Assembly (NCBI RefSeq): GCF_047511655.1
Contig: NC_133392.1
Coordinates: 162,926,542 to 162,990,541, forward strand
Length of the DNA stretch: 64,000 bases
Direction: 5' to 3'
Source: Castor canadensis
Taxonomy: Eukaryota > Chordata > Mammalia > Rodentia > Castoridae
Shown: positions 39,600 through 51,724 of the stretch, in pieces
How the letters are laid out: each line of letters starts with the position of its first letter
Numbering within the stretch: the first letter of the stretch is position 1
Translations under genes and position numbers: made by a program
Notes under the pieces: model-generated
The model's database searches: none
What the model was told of the DNA's origin: nothing
What the model saw: the letters and a program-made list of their open reading frames with translations, nothing else

Positions 39600-40275
39600 T
39601 GTGTTATTATGAAATATGTATTTGATTCTTGCCTCTGTTTCTTGGCATACAAGTCCTAAAATGCTTATAATCTTCAAAGTCGTAAGTGTCTTTGTATGCT
39701 AAGTCAACTGCTGGCTCACAGCCCTAAGTAGCTTCAGGATGGGGCTGGACAGCAGGAAGACCAAGGTAGGATTGGATAATTGGGATTTCAGCCCTACTTC
39801 CAGCCTCTAGGCAGTGGGAAGGGGTTGAAGGTTGAGTTGATCACCTTGGGCAATGATTAGTAAACCATGCATAAATAAGAAGTCTCCATAAAAAACCCCG
39901 AAAGACAGGATTCAGAGAGCTTCAGGATAGTGGAACACATAGAAATTCCTGGGGGGCTGTGCACAGGGAGGGCAGGGAAGCTCGGTGCCCCTTCCCTACA
40001 CTTCTCCCTAGGCATCTCTTCCACTGCATCCTTTTCAATGTCCTTTGGCTTCCTCCACTATCCACGTTTTCCTTAGTTCTGTGAGCTGCTCAAACAGGTT
40101 AATTGAACCCAAGGAGAGGGTTATGGTTTAGAGCTGGTCTGTCAGAAACACAGGTCACATTTTGGAGCTTGTGAGTACATTCAAAAGTGGGGGCAGCCTA
40201 TGGGACCTGACATGACATGCAGGTGCAGACAGTGTCAGAACTGAATTGAGTTAGAGGACAGTCACTGGCCATGAC
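39600..40275 (+). repeat. Probable solo LTR of an ancient endogenous retrovirus-like element
   Basis: Starts near tgttattatgaaatatgta, has a TATA-like segment (tccataaaaaccccgaaaga at about 39,884), and later ctgtgagctgctcaaacagg and gtgtcagaactgaattgag, text typical of an old mammalian LTR family that I cannot name surely. No internal retroviral genes adjoin it. Confidence 0.5.
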
Positions 40276-40949
40276 AGCACAGGAGACACTGAGTTTGAGT
40301 TTTTCTGTATCCTCAGACTTGGCATCAACAGTACACAGTCCTCTCCCTGTGGCCTCTTCATGGGGCCAATAATATAGGCTTCCTCAGAGCATGGTGTATA
40401 GGTTTCAAGAGTAGGGTGTTCTCAGCACCTTAGACATGTGCAATATCTTCAAAATTCAGCCTTAGAAGCCACATCTTGCCACTGCCCAACCTTACTGGTG
40501 GAGACCATCAGAGACGTCATCAAGCTTGTGGGGGGGAGGTTCTGTGACACATTTGGAAAATGCCATCTGCCAACACAGAAAGTCAACATACTTGCTCTGA
40601 TGTAGCCCAGGACCCTCCCTCTTTACTTGGAGCAAAGGAATCCCAGGGATCCCAGGAGTCCAGGATCCTATTAGAATCTAGTCCAGATTGGAAAGGCAGG
40701 GAAGGGATAGCCAGAGGAATAAGGGCAGGGTCCCAGAGAGCCAAATAGTAGAGCATTGCCCACGACAAAGACAGGGGAGGCTCACCCTTTCCTGCTGGGG
40801 TTGGGGATGGGGGGCAAGGCACAGGCACCTGAGACTCTGGGGTGGTGGCACCCCTCCTGATCTGTCAGGAGGGGTCCTTGGGCAGGGGAGAGGGTACTGT
40901 GGGGCAGTGAAGAGAAGTGCAGGCACCCTAGGCACTGCTAATGTGAAGC

Positions 40950-41110
40950 CAGGACTCGCTGGGCTTGGGTACCATTACCATGCATTAAGGTAGTATCTCA
41001 TTTATTTTCCCAGCAACCTGGGTAAATTTATCTTCCCAGGCAACCCACTTCACAGGTCAGGAAACAGCACAGCAGGGTAAGGAAACCCACTAGCAACCAG
41101 TGAGGCACAG
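40950..41110 (+). repeat. MIR element
   Basis: Diverged MIR core: ttatcttcccaggcaaccca, cttcacaggtcaggaaacag and gcagggtaaggaaaccc. Confidence 0.6.
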
Positions 41111-41627
41111 TGTCATTCCTCAGGCCTCTCTTTATCTCTTATCCGTGACTGGTCCCTGCAGAAAGCTAGGGGTGAGGCTGAGTCCACCTAGACCCCTTCC
41201 CATGGAAGGGCCCAGGGAGCTGAGGAAGTCTCAGGTGGTTGCTCCCTGGAAGATCCCCAGCAGGAGGGGGAGATGACTGTGGGGCACTCAGGGTTTTTGC
41301 AGGTCTTTCCCTATAACTCAGCAACAGGGTGGGGAGGTGGAGGTTGACTAGGTCCAGACCATCCCCTCCACAGCAGGACTAATCCTAGCTGTTCCAGAAC
41401 GGAGGCCCAAGCTGAGGGTATGTCAGATAAGTGGGATCCTAGCCAGAAATTCCAGGGCTTTCTGAGCTGGCAGTCACCTCCCTGGACTATTGCTCAGCAC
41501 TGTATACTTCCCAGTCTCTCTCCTCCTCACATTCATCTGAAGACAGAAAGAGGAGCAGGCAGCCCCACTTGGAAGAGTGACAGCCTGGACTCACTGCCAA
41601 TCCTAAGGTGCACACCCCTGTTAGACA

Positions 41628-41629
<2 letters not shown>

Positions 41630-41676
<47 letters not shown>
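41630..41676. repeat. (TG)n microsatellite
   Basis: About 22 TG units. Confidence 0.97.
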
Positions 41677-41678
<2 letters not shown>

Positions 41679-43180
41679 ACTGGGCTGCCTCACCCCACGC
41701 ATGCATTGGGGGGGAAGACACTTCACCTCATGTCCATACCCAGAGGGACTGTAGGGGGATTGCTCAATGATCAGAGAGGGCTTCCCGGAGCTGAGGTGAG
41801 GACTTTCTTTAGGTCTAGACTAGGGCCAGACTGGGATTGGCCTCAGAGAGAGATAGCTGTAGATAGGGACCCTGGAACAAGTGTTGGGCAGAGACCACTT
41901 GCCAGCCAGCAGTCTCACATCCTGGTAAGTGAGGAGGCCCAACCAGCATCAAAAAAGCCCCTCAAGGCCCTCCGAAACCCTCACGGGCCGGAAGCCTTTG
42001 CTCCTGATGGCCCTGCCTGCCCCTTCCCCTCTTCCCTTGGTCCCTGTAGCCCCTTTCTAACTCTGGGAATGCCCTCCCTCTGTCTGGGCCTTAAAAGCTG
42101 CCTTCCCCTGAAAACCCACCCCAGAAAGTTTTGGGATCTCTTGTGGAAAGGGTCTTCTCTGCCCTAGCAACCTAGTCCCTTAATTTCTGTGGTTTACAAA
42201 GGAGTGATTACCTTGTGTATTTGCTGTGGGTCTCCCACAGCAGACTTGAGCACCAGGAGAGTCTCCAGCCCTCGGAGCTCACTGCGGCTTCTGGAAACCT
42301 CCATTAGATGGAGCATGCAGGGCGCCTGCCAGGCTATGGTATGCTGAGTATTCTGAGTACTAAAATTACTTCAGGATAACTCAAAATGAAAGCATCAGCT
42401 TTTTTTTTTTTCTCACTCTTCTTTGAAATAACAAATGGAACAAATTTAAATTGATCCTCATTTTTTGTGAGCTCTGCTTTGCTGGGTTTAGCTGGTTATG
42501 AGGTAATCTAGAAGAATGTGATAGCACCAACCCCATAACATCATCCCATCTGGCTTGCTTCATCCCCAAAGACTTCACAGGCCTGCACAGTGCCATCCCT
42601 ACATTCTATTTCATGAAGTTGTCCCTCCTGACTGGTGGTGAGGCCTCGGGGTGTCCTCTGATGCCATCTGTCCACCTGCTGCCCCCACCCAGCCAAGCTC
42701 TCTTCAGCCCAGTGGCTGGTGTTGGCTGGTCCTAGCAAAGTTTGGTCCATGTTCTCTGTATGACAGCCCTCTCCTTACCCAGATGCTGCGCTGCACATGA
42801 GCAACACTGGGGCAAACTCAGACTAGAGCAGTAGGCGGGGCTGGGGCGCGGACAGCGACAGGGGAGAAGGTGTGTGGGCCGGCGCTCCCCACTTTGGGAC
42901 TCCTGGCCCTGAGTCCCTAGCGAAATTCCATTTCTGATTCCCTGCACGGCCGCAGCGAACAGAGTCCTACTACCCTCCCTCACCCCGGGGCTTCCTCTCG
43001 GCGGAGAGGTGAGCCGGGAGCCTCTCTACACGCGGCCAGTCGGGGCACCGGTCTTGGTGGCTAAGGAAGGGCGCCCGGCTCTCCTTTGTAACCCGCTATA
43101 CTTCGGACGGAGGCGGCGCGTGACTGACAGTAGGCGGGGGCGGGGCGCGGGCTGGGACGGGCGGAGCGTGAAGTCCAGCC

Positions 43181-43255
43181 GCCCATTGGCTGGGCAAGTG
43201 TGGGAACGGACGCCTAGCGGGGTTCACACACCCCGCCGCGGCGCGGCCTTAAATA
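43181..43255 (+). promoter_or_regulatory. HES4 core promoter: CCAAT box, RBPJ site, TATA-like box
   Basis: Reverse CCAAT (cccattggc, 43,182-43,190), a CSL/RBPJ recognition motif GTGGGAA (43,200-43,206) and a TATA-like TTAAATA (43,249-43,255) about 90 bases before the ATG. RBPJ sites in this position are the expected Notch-responsive element of HES genes. Only one clear RBPJ motif was found. Confidence 0.7.
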
Positions 43256-43344
43256 GCTGGCGGTAGGTTCCGCGCGCGGGCTTGGGGCCGATACCCACCG
43301 GAGGTCGCGAACGCTCCGCCGGGCCTGGGGGCGCAGGGCGCACC

Positions 43345-43452
43345 ATGCCCGCAGACACTCCGGGAAAGCCGAGAGTCTCGCCGCTCGCTGGAGCACCGGC
43401 CAGCGCCAGCCGGACCCCAGATAAGCCCCGCAGCGCAGCCGAACACCGCAAA
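43345..43452 (+). CDS. HES4: HES4 exon 1
   Basis: Residues 1-36, ending SAAEHRK; donor gtgggt. The ATG is in accATGc, a moderate Kozak context, and matches the family start. Confidence 0.94.
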
Positions 43453-44291
43453 GTGGGTCCCGGCCCGGGGCGGGGTAGGGGGGAGGTCTGTTATTGGGAG
43501 GACCGCGAAACGCGGAACTCATACGCTGCTCAACCTGTAGTCCTCCAAGCCGGTCATGGAGAAGCGGCGCCGAGCGCGCATCAACGAAAGCCTCGCTCAG
43601 CTCAAGACCCTCATCCTGGATGCGCTCAGGAAGGATGTAAGCGGGGACGGGGCAGGGGGGAATCGAAAGCTTGAGTCGCGGAGGATGGGGCGCAGCAGGG
43701 CTGCAGCCCATCTCCCTATCTCTGCCCCCAGAGCTCTCGCCACTCGAAATTGGAGAAGGCAGACATCCTGGAGATGACTGTGAGACACTTACAGAACCTG
43801 CGTCGCGTGCAGGTGACAGGTGAGGCACGGGTGGCATGATTTGGGGGGCGGAAGGCTCGCAGAGCCGCAGCCATGGGCACCGACCACTCGTCCCTGCCGT
43901 TCCCGCAGCGGTTCTCAGTGCCGACCCCGCCGTCCTGGGCAAGTACCGCGCAGGTTTCAACGAATGCCTAGCCGAGGTGAACCGTTTCCTGGCCGGCTGT
44001 GAGGGCGTCCCAGCCGACGTGAGCTCCCGGTTGCTTGGCCACCTGGCGGCCTGCCTGTGCCAGCTGGGGCCCTCGCGCCGCACGACCTCTCTGACCCCCT
44101 CCGCAGAAGCCCCAGCAGCCGAAGTCTACATGGGCCGCCCGCTGCTGCCGTCCCTCGACGGTCCCTTCCCCTTGTGTCCCAGGGCCGCCTTTGTGCCGCC
44201 GCTCCTGCCGGGACTGACTCAGGCACCTCCTGCTGTCCTCACTGCGAGGCCTCAAGACTCGAGCGGGCCCTGGAGGCCGTGGCTGTGGTGA
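43345..44291 (+). CDS. HES4: HES4 bHLH-Orange transcriptional repressor (four exons)
   Basis: Notch-pathway repressor of the Hairy/Enhancer-of-split family, acting in the nucleus through E/N-box DNA and Groucho/TLE co-repressors. Exons 43,345-43,452, 43,541-43,636, 43,732-43,819 and 43,909-44,291 join in frame to 224 residues (human about 221). Visible: N-terminal [20 protein letters not shown]; the family-specific proline in the basic region ([19 protein letters not shown], 37-55); helix-loop-helix to about 97; Orange domain around 113-150 ([19 protein letters not shown]); proline-rich tail; C-terminal WRPW at 219-222 followed by Leu-Trp (human ends WRPWLR). Introns are all under 100 bases. 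The compact four-exon structure and the CpG island match the family. No damaging change seen. Confidence 0.97.
43541..43636 (+). CDS. HES4: HES4 exon 2: basic region and helix 1
   Basis: Residues 37-68, [20 protein letters not shown] then [12 protein letters not shown]; acceptor caacctgtag, donor gtaagc. Confidence 0.96.
43732..43819 (+). CDS. HES4: HES4 exon 3: loop and helix 2
   Basis: [20 protein letters not shown] then QNLRRVQVT; acceptor tgcccccag, donor gtgagg, phase 1 out. Confidence 0.96.
43909..44291 (+). CDS. HES4: HES4 exon 4: Orange domain and WRPW tail
   Basis: [20 protein letters not shown] through GPWRPWLW and TGA; acceptor ttcccgcag. Confidence 0.96.
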
Positions 44292-47200
44292 GGTGCGGTG
44301 GGTCCTAGAGCCTTGGCGGAGACTGTACCAGGGAATATTTATTTCCCGAGACTCGCGTCGAGTATTTCGTTTTGTTTTGTTATCTTTGTGAACAGTCTGG
44401 TTCGGCAGCGCCAGCAGCACAGGCTGCGCGACTCTTTCCACCGAGCGCCCAGGTGGCTCAGGGCCCTCCCAGGCCCCGCCCCTCCGACAGGCCACGCCCA
44501 CCCACCAAACCCCGCCCACCAAATGGCTCTGTTCCTCAGACTCCGCGCGATCCCCAGCCCTGATTTTGTGAGTGCCGCTTGGCCCCCCAGGCTTAGCTTT
44601 GCTTTGGTCTGCGATGGAGCCCGCTACTCTCCTTGGGATGAGACAGCCCAGGAGGTTCAGACAGGAAGGCGATAGTCATCAGACCTCCAGAATGTACCTC
44701 AGTTTTGGAAGGCTGTGGCGTAGCATCACTGGGCTGGGTTTTTAAAAGGCACCTTTTCTAAGTCCTCCGGACCCTGAAAGGGAGCGATCTGCGTTTTCAC
44801 ACTGTTGTCCTCTGCCAAGTTGTGCTGCTATGGGGCTAAGGGGTGACCGCTTTCTACCCTGGAGCCTCAGTACTGGCAGGCTGGGTCCACTTGCTGCTTT
44901 ATTCCCATGGTTCAATGCAAAGCTGTCTGCACCCACTCAAGGCTAAGCCTCTCCCAGCAGTAGAGGCTGGCAATGGTGCCTAGTGCCTGGAATCAGGAGG
45001 TACTCTAGGGAAGTCGGGGTCCTAATACATACCCAGTAGTAGGAGACTGGGGGTTTCACCCTGCCTAGGTCCTGAGCACTGCAGTTGGGAACCATTGAAG
45101 ATACCACACAGCGATATCAGGACCGCCACACCTCACATCCCCGAAGTCACTGTCTCACTGCCTGTGGTTCCTGAGAGCTGGGACTGGGGGCTATGCTCCA
45201 GGTGCATGAGGGAGTGATCCCAGGTGCAAGCTCAGACTACTGTCTCCTTTTGAGCCCCACCCAAGCCTGCACAAAGATCTACTCCCAGGGGTGACTGAGT
45301 TCATCAGACACTTGCCTGGCACCTGCCCTGCTGGGGCCATCAAGAAGGAGGGTGAGTCACTTTGCCACAGGCTGGTACACTTCCTCCCGATACAGAGTTC
45401 ACCTCACCAGGACCCTCCTGGTAGGAATCTCCAAGTTCCCACTAAGCCAGTCATCCTTGTTCTATGACTACCTCCCCATCTCGCTGAGCTTTCATAGCTG
45501 GGGCAGTGATCCTGAATGGTGAGCCATGTGAGTCAAGTGCTGCACCCTTGGATAGACATTCACTCAGGAGTCCTGGCTCCTGGGGGTTCCCAAACCAGCC
45601 CTATACCCTTCGCAGCTGGGAGATCAGGGTGGTGTTGGTGCTTAGAGCAGAATCAGACCCTCCTTGGCTGGACGGTGCATAAGGGAACACAGGGAAGTGA
45701 GGCTGGGTGTATGGGTAGGGGAGGCCAGGGCCTGCTCAAAGCTGGGCCCCACACCTCAGGGAAAGGAGGTATTCCCACTTATGTGACCAGTGGGATCAGG
45801 GCCTCCTGGGAGGGCACTGGCAAATGGGTCATCATACTTGTCCTCCTCTCAGAAGAGGGCAGCAACAATTCTTCTGATCAGACTCCTGGCCTCCCCTCTC
45901 CCTGCCTTACTTTCTGTCCCCTATAGTCTCCTCTGGGCACTATTGCCAAAAGGATCTGCAGTGAGGACTCTGCTTTAGCCTTCCAGGGACCTCTCTGGCT
46001 CTGGGGTATATACATGCCTTACACAGGAAGGCCCCTTCTGAGCCCTGTCCCTTTGAACTCAGCCAACCTCCCCAAATTCTCACTCCTCTTTTCACAGCCT
46101 CACAAACCACCTTATCTGCAGCAGGCTCCTTCGATATTATCTGGGACCAGCAGGACTGGGCTCCAGGAAGCCAGGCTGTGTCCTTCATCTGTCCTTGGCA
46201 CCTACCTGGAATAAGGAAGCTCAATTCATAGTGACCTGATCAACTAGTGTGGGTGAAGGCAGAAGAACAGGGAGGTTGGGGGATTGCTTTGGGTTAGCAG
46301 AGAGATTTTAGGAAGCATAGCTTAGCTGAGGCCAGACTTCCATGGTGAGGGGTCAGGTCTCAGGGGATTGCAGGGACAAGTACCAGAGAGGCAGTTTGGG
46401 AAAGTCTATTACATATTGTCTCCTCGTGCTTGGATTAGGCAAGGTGGACCCTCTAATGCTTTTCTGCAGGGCTGTCCTCAAGGTGGGTGCTGTTTCCCCA
46501 AATGTGGGGTGCTCCCTGACATGGGTAGGTCTTTTCTATCTTCCCCATCCTTCCACACATGTTCCACCCCTTCCTCTGCCTCAGAGGAAGCATTGAGGGA
46601 TGAGTTTGGGGTCATTCTCTGTTTACCCCTCCTCAAGCTGTTTGTATCTTGGCTCTTGTCTTGCAGAGGCTTCCTGCTGAGTAACAGGTGAACCCTCTCT
46701 TCTGGCTAGAGGAGCTGGTGGTCATGGCTCCCCAGTCCCCTCCAGCAGCCCAGTGCCTCCTTCAAGCCCAGTGACTGGAGCAGACCAAGCCTCAATGAAT
46801 GTTTGCTGAACTTCTGTGCACTGTTGATCTGCATGCCTCTGTGGTATCTAACCTGTATGTTGGGTCTTCTGTCTTCAGTGAGACAAGGGCTTGGGGACTG
46901 AACAATAATAGAGATCATAGGTATATGAAATCTGGAGAATAGGTCCCCATGGTGACAGAATTTGCTGGCCAGGACCATTAAACTCTGTTCACTGGGAGAT
47001 TGAAATGGGGATTGGGCTCTGGCTTATGAGAGGTGAGTTGGTAACTCCCCTCACAGAGCCCCAGCCTCCTCTCCTCACCTAGCATCCCAGTTCCAGGGCT
47101 GCCCAGTTCCAGGGCTGCCTAGGGTTCCACACCTTTGCCTGGGTGCTCTCCCTCTGTTCCTCAGTTATAGAAACAAGCCCAGGCTTTGCAGCCTCTCGAA

Positions 47201-47659
47201 CAGCCTCCAATGGTTCAGTGCCCCACGGTTGGCCTGTGTGACCAGTAAAGGTCCTACAGAGGTGATGGGATATCATCCAGGTGCAAGGTCCCTCCTGCTC
47301 GGTCTCTCTGTGGTCTCTGCCTCTCATATTATTTGCTCTGGGAAACCAGCTTCTTTCCTACAGAGTCAGCAGGAGAGATGCTCTAAGGCTTCCTTCTAAC
47401 AGCAAGAGTGAGTGTAGAAGTGGGTCCTTCAGCCCTGTTAGGCCTTCACATGATACTGCAACGCTGCCAGGTCTCTACTTTTTAAGAGACCCTGAGCCAG
47501 AACTGCCAGCTGAGCTGCTCCTGGACCGTTAGTCTTAGAAACTCAGATTGTCGATGTTTGCTACTTTGAGCTGCTAATTTTTTGTTATGTAAACAATAAA
47601 TAATAGTAAGTTCTATGTAGTTTGCTAAGTAAATATAAATAACAATAGCAGTAAACAAC

Positions 47660-47755
47660 CAGTACAGTCTCCAAAGGTTAAATAATGCCCGAGGTCACAC
47701 ACAGTTCATGGGAGTGAGTAGGAGGTCAGTAGGAAGCTGTCAGTAGAAATAGCTC
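47660..47755 (+). repeat. MIR fragment
   Basis: ggttaaataatgcccgaggt and cacacacagttcatgggagt follow the MIR core pattern. Confidence 0.5.
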
Positions 47756-48489
47756 CTGCAGTCCTGATAATGAGCAGACTTTTACTCACTTCTACCTGGA
47801 ACGGTTTCTCTATGGACCTGCACTGGCCTGAGGTCCTGTTGACCCAGCACCCTGCCAAATTCCACCCCATGCTGGTGCTGACCAGCCACAGCAGCAGGAT
47901 TGGGGCTCACATCTGCTGTAACCGAAGGGGCTCCAAACATAAGGTTGGGACTCAGGCTCCCAGATCAGAGTGAGCCCTATTAACTCATCATTTGACACCC
48001 ACTGTGCCCACATGTACCACATTTGGGCCACACTCTCCTGCTTAAGTGGGGTGTGAGGGCCACAGTGATGGGAGCTTCAGGCTGACCTGCTGGACCCTAC
48101 TGTGAACAGAGGGCCTGATGACTGGAAGGGAGGTAAGAAGGCCAGAATTGGATGCTCAGAGCCCTATATTTGGCTCTCATCAATGCCTAGCCAAGCACTC
48201 ACAGGATGAAGGAAAACATCCAAGCCAGCAGGAAGCCTCCCATTCCCTTGTCCATAGCTCAGGGCAATCTAAGGGGTGTTCTTGCAGCTAGTCTCTCAGC
48301 CTAAGACTGGTAGGGAGGAAAGCTTTTCCAATTCCATCTGTCCCTTACTCAGGGCTCCCCCCTACCCAGTGCTCTATCTAGCATGCTGAGATTGAGGGCT
48401 ATGTAGCCCTGGGCACGGGGAGGTACCACCACTGCCTTCCCTCATCCTTGCCCCACTCAGTTCATGAACTGACCATGGCTTGTCCCAGA

Positions 48490-48830
48490 CAGTAAAAAGG
48501 AAGTAATGATACACACTACAACATGGATGGACCTTGAAAATACTAAGTGTAAGAAGACAGTTCCAAAAAACACCATTATGACTCCATTACCTAAAAAATC
48601 CAGAGTATGCCAATCAACAGAAAGTAGATTGGTGATTGGCCAGAGTGGGGCTGGGAGATGGGTTATGGCTTAGGACTGCTCATAGGTATGGAGTTTTTAT
48701 GGGATGTGATAATGTCCTACAAACTAATTATAACCATAATTGCATACTCTGTGGCCACACTAGAAACTATAGAATTCAAATGATGACTTGTATAATGTAT
48801 CAATAAAGCTATTAATTCCCTCCCTAAAAA
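48490..48830 (+). repeat. Old LINE-1 3' end
   Basis: gatacacactacaacatgga, ggaccttgaaaatactaagt and a terminal caataaagctattaa resemble the 3' UTR of old mammalian L1 (L1M type), ending in an A-rich run. Confidence 0.6.
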
Positions 48831-48971
48831 ATAAAAAATTTAAGAGCAGCTAGAGAAAAAAGGACATCTTATAACCAAGGGAAAAAGAAGAAATGACAGA
48901 AAATTTCTTGTTAAGAGATTGCAAGAGAAAAGACAGTGGACTAGCATATTTAAAGTACTAGAAGTACAAAC

Positions 48972-49135
48972 AATTAAGTGCTAGCTGTCATGGCACAGGC
49001 CTGCAATCCTAGCACTTGGAAGGCATAGGCAGGGGTAGGAGGATCTTGTTTGAGGCCAGGTGAGTTCAAGGACAGCCTGAGCTACATAATGAACCTTGTC
49101 TCAGAACAAAACAAGCAAAACAAAACAAAACCCCC
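48972..49135 (+). repeat. B1-like SINE
   Basis: gctagctgtcatggcacagg, cctgcaatcctagcacttgg, gttcaaggacagcctgagct and aaccttgtctcagaacaaaa: a full B1-type monomer with A-rich tail. Confidence 0.85.
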
Positions 49136-49139
49136 AAAA

Positions 49140-50400
49140 CAATTAACCTAGAACTCCAAAATGACCCACACATAAGTATTTGGCCAATTGATTTTTGATA
49201 AAGGTGCATAGACAATTCTTTTCAACAGAAGCTCAGGTCCATGTGCAAATGATTACCCGAATCTTTACCCCATACCATAGATGCAAGTTAGCTCAAAACA
49301 GAGCATAGCCCTACATGCAAAATCTAATTATAACACTTTCTGCAGAAAACTCAAAAAAAATTGTGACCTTTGGTTAGGAATTGATGTCTTAGATATAATA
49401 TCAAAAGAACAATGCACAAAAGGAAAATACATAAATTGGGCTTCATCAAAACTAGGACCTTCTGCCAGATGTAGTGGCATATACCTATGAGCCCCCATTC
49501 GTGAGCAGAGGCTGAAGGATTGCTGCAAGTTTGAGGCCAGCCTGGGCTAGACAGTGAGACTCTGTCTCAAACAACAACAAAAATGGGTACAAGATTTAGT
49601 CAGTCATTTCACCAAAGAAGACATGTAGGTGGCAAATATGTGTAGAAAAAGACACTAGACATCATTGGGCTTTAGGGAAGTGTACATTAAAACCACAATG
49701 AGATGCCACTGCACACCTATTAGAGGGCTGAGTGACAGAAACAGGTCACACCAAGTGCTGCTGAAGACTCAGAGCAACTGGAACACACACACTGCTGGCA
49801 GGAGTGAAAAATTGTATCACCACAGTGGAAAACAACTTGGAAGTTATTTTTAAAAAAGCTAAACATATAGCTATGATGTGACCCAGGCATCCCAATCCTA
49901 AGTATTTACCCAAGAGAAATGAAAATGTGTTCATACAATGATTTGTGCACATATGTCATAGCACCTTTATACGTAATAGTCTCATACTGAAAATAATCCA
50001 AATGTCCATCAACAGATGAATGGGTAATCAAATTTTGGTATACCCAACAATAGAATATGTCTCACTAAAAAAATGATAAATACTTTAGTATGGACGAATT
50101 TCAAAATAATTATGCTGTGTGACAGTGAGACATACTATGCTCTTTTGTACTGTACAAAAAAAATCACATACTATATGATTTCCTTTACATAAAATTCTAG
50201 ACAAGGCTGCTTACTTCATAGTGACATAAAGCAGATCAATAGTGTCTTGCAGGGTTGGGAGGGACACTAGCCACTTTTGGGTGACAGAACCATCTGCTCT
50301 CTGGATTATGGAGATGGCTTCACAGGTGCATGCATGTGTCAGAGTTAGCAAATTGTACACTTTAAATATTTGCAGTTTATTGTGTACCTCAATAAGACTT
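49140..50400 (+). repeat. Old LINE-1 (end of ORF2 plus 3' UTR), with a nested SINE
   Basis: ccaattgatttttgataaag, ccaaagaagacatgtaggtg and aaaaccacaatgagatgcca are recognisable L1 ORF2 text; ccatcaacagatgaatgggt and tgtacctcaataagac are the typical 3' end. All frames are broken. A B1-like SINE is inserted at 49,460-49,580. Confidence 0.75.
49460..49580 (+). repeat. B1-like SINE nested in L1
   Basis: gccagatgtagtggcatata, gtttgaggccagcctgggct and gagactctgtctcaaacaac. Confidence 0.8.
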
Positions 50401-50765
50401 TTTTTTTTTTTTGTGGTACTGGGGTTTGAACTCCAGGGCTCATGCTTGCTGAGCAGGCAACTCTACGACTTGAGTCATTCCACCGGCCCAAGACTATTTT
50501 TAGAAGAAAGGCAGAAGCCTATGCCTGTGCAGTGCATTTATTCATTTATTTATTGTCAGCATTGGGGTTTGAACTCAGGGCTTCCCACTTGCTAGGCAGG
50601 CACACTTACTGTTTGAGCCACTCCTCCTGCCCTTTTTTGTGGTGGATTTTTTTCAAGATAGGGCCTCACGAACTATTTGCCTGGGGCTAGCTTCAATTTG
50701 TGATCCTCCTGATCTCTGCCTCCTGAATAACTAGAATTACAGGCATGAACCCCACTGGTGCCCGG
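50399..50765 (-). repeat. Two antisense SINEs, the second composite
   Basis: 50,399-50,490 is a reversed ID-like unit with poly-T; 50,545-50,765 is a reversed ID-like unit followed by a reversed B1-like unit (agaattacaggcatgaac). Confidence 0.85.
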
Positions 50766-51724
50766 CTGCAGTGCGTTTAGATCACCTGTCGCTGCTCATT
50801 GAAAATTAGCTTTTACTTTTGAGAGTTGACTGTATCAAGGTCGAGAACTTGAAAGGAACTACATGGTTTCACTAAAAGGGGTTGGCAGCTCCTCAAGAAG
50901 CCCCCATTCCATCCTTCTCTCTCCTTAGTGGGAGGAAACAGGACTTAGGAACCCCTAGACCAGGGTAGCCCCCAGCTTTGCAGCCTGGCTCCCAGGGAAG
51001 TTCTTGTGCCTTCTAGTGGCCTCTAGTGGCACAGCAGGCGCAGCTCCTTTCCCATTATGGTCCCTTTCTGGCTGGTCTGCTCCTCCCACCTCAATGGCCA
51101 CGGATTCATCCCTCCGTCTACACATTCACTTGTGCTACTGGCCCAGGTGATGTCTCTACTGAGAATTAAGGCCTTCCCCCACAGAGCTGGGTTTTGAACA
51201 TGGCATATTCTTCCTCCTTGGGTTGAGACCGGCCACACAGCCCCATCTAGGCAGACATCTCCAACTGCACCCCACTGAGAAGGTTCATGGTTGGTGTAAG
51301 AGTGGATGAAGGGTTTCCCTATGAAGGCTGGGCCAATACCAGTGAAGCTTGTCCACAAGGCCTGGACCCAGGGTAAGACCCTTCTTTCCTCCACCATAGT
51401 CCCGCCTCTCTGCCTCCCTCTCTACAGGGAGGTTATGTTATTCCCTTGCCCCAAGCTCCCCAGAGTCTTTTCATCTCATGAAGTTCATGTGGGGCCCAGC
51501 TGCTGTGCCTCTGGCCATAGAGACACATGTGGTCCTCTCATCCTTTGGCCAGGTTACACTGCTCTGCCTTAGCAGAGATGTGGTACTGGGTCTCCTGGGC
51601 CCATATGGGAACAAGACAGTGCACCATCACCCATGGGCGACTCCTTCCACCCATGAAAAACAATATGAGATGTGTTGTTAAAGGAGAAGCAGTGGAGAGG
51701 TTTTTTTTTTTCAAAGAAAAAAAA

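Larger units (their letters stand above)
30830..42820. other. ISG15-HES4 intergenic spacer (about 12 kb)
   Basis: No protein-coding gene recognised. It holds SINEs, L1 and MIR fragments, a NOP10 retropseudogene, an LTR and simple repeats listed separately. The stretches 34,480-36,140, 36,225-37,620, 38,080-39,360 and 41,110-41,630 show nothing I can name. Confidence 0.6.
42825..44560. promoter_or_regulatory. CpG island covering HES4
   Basis: CpG-dense DNA from the proximal promoter through all four exons; GC boxes at 43,136-43,146 upstream and a CACCC/GC-box cluster (ccccgcccc, ccacgccca, ccccgccca) at 44,474-44,520 downstream. Confidence 0.8.

Noticed and set aside
43214-44083. 289-codon open frame on the minus strand across HES4
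   Set aside because: It is antisense to the confirmed HES4 exons and introns and owes its length to high GC content; no family resemblance.
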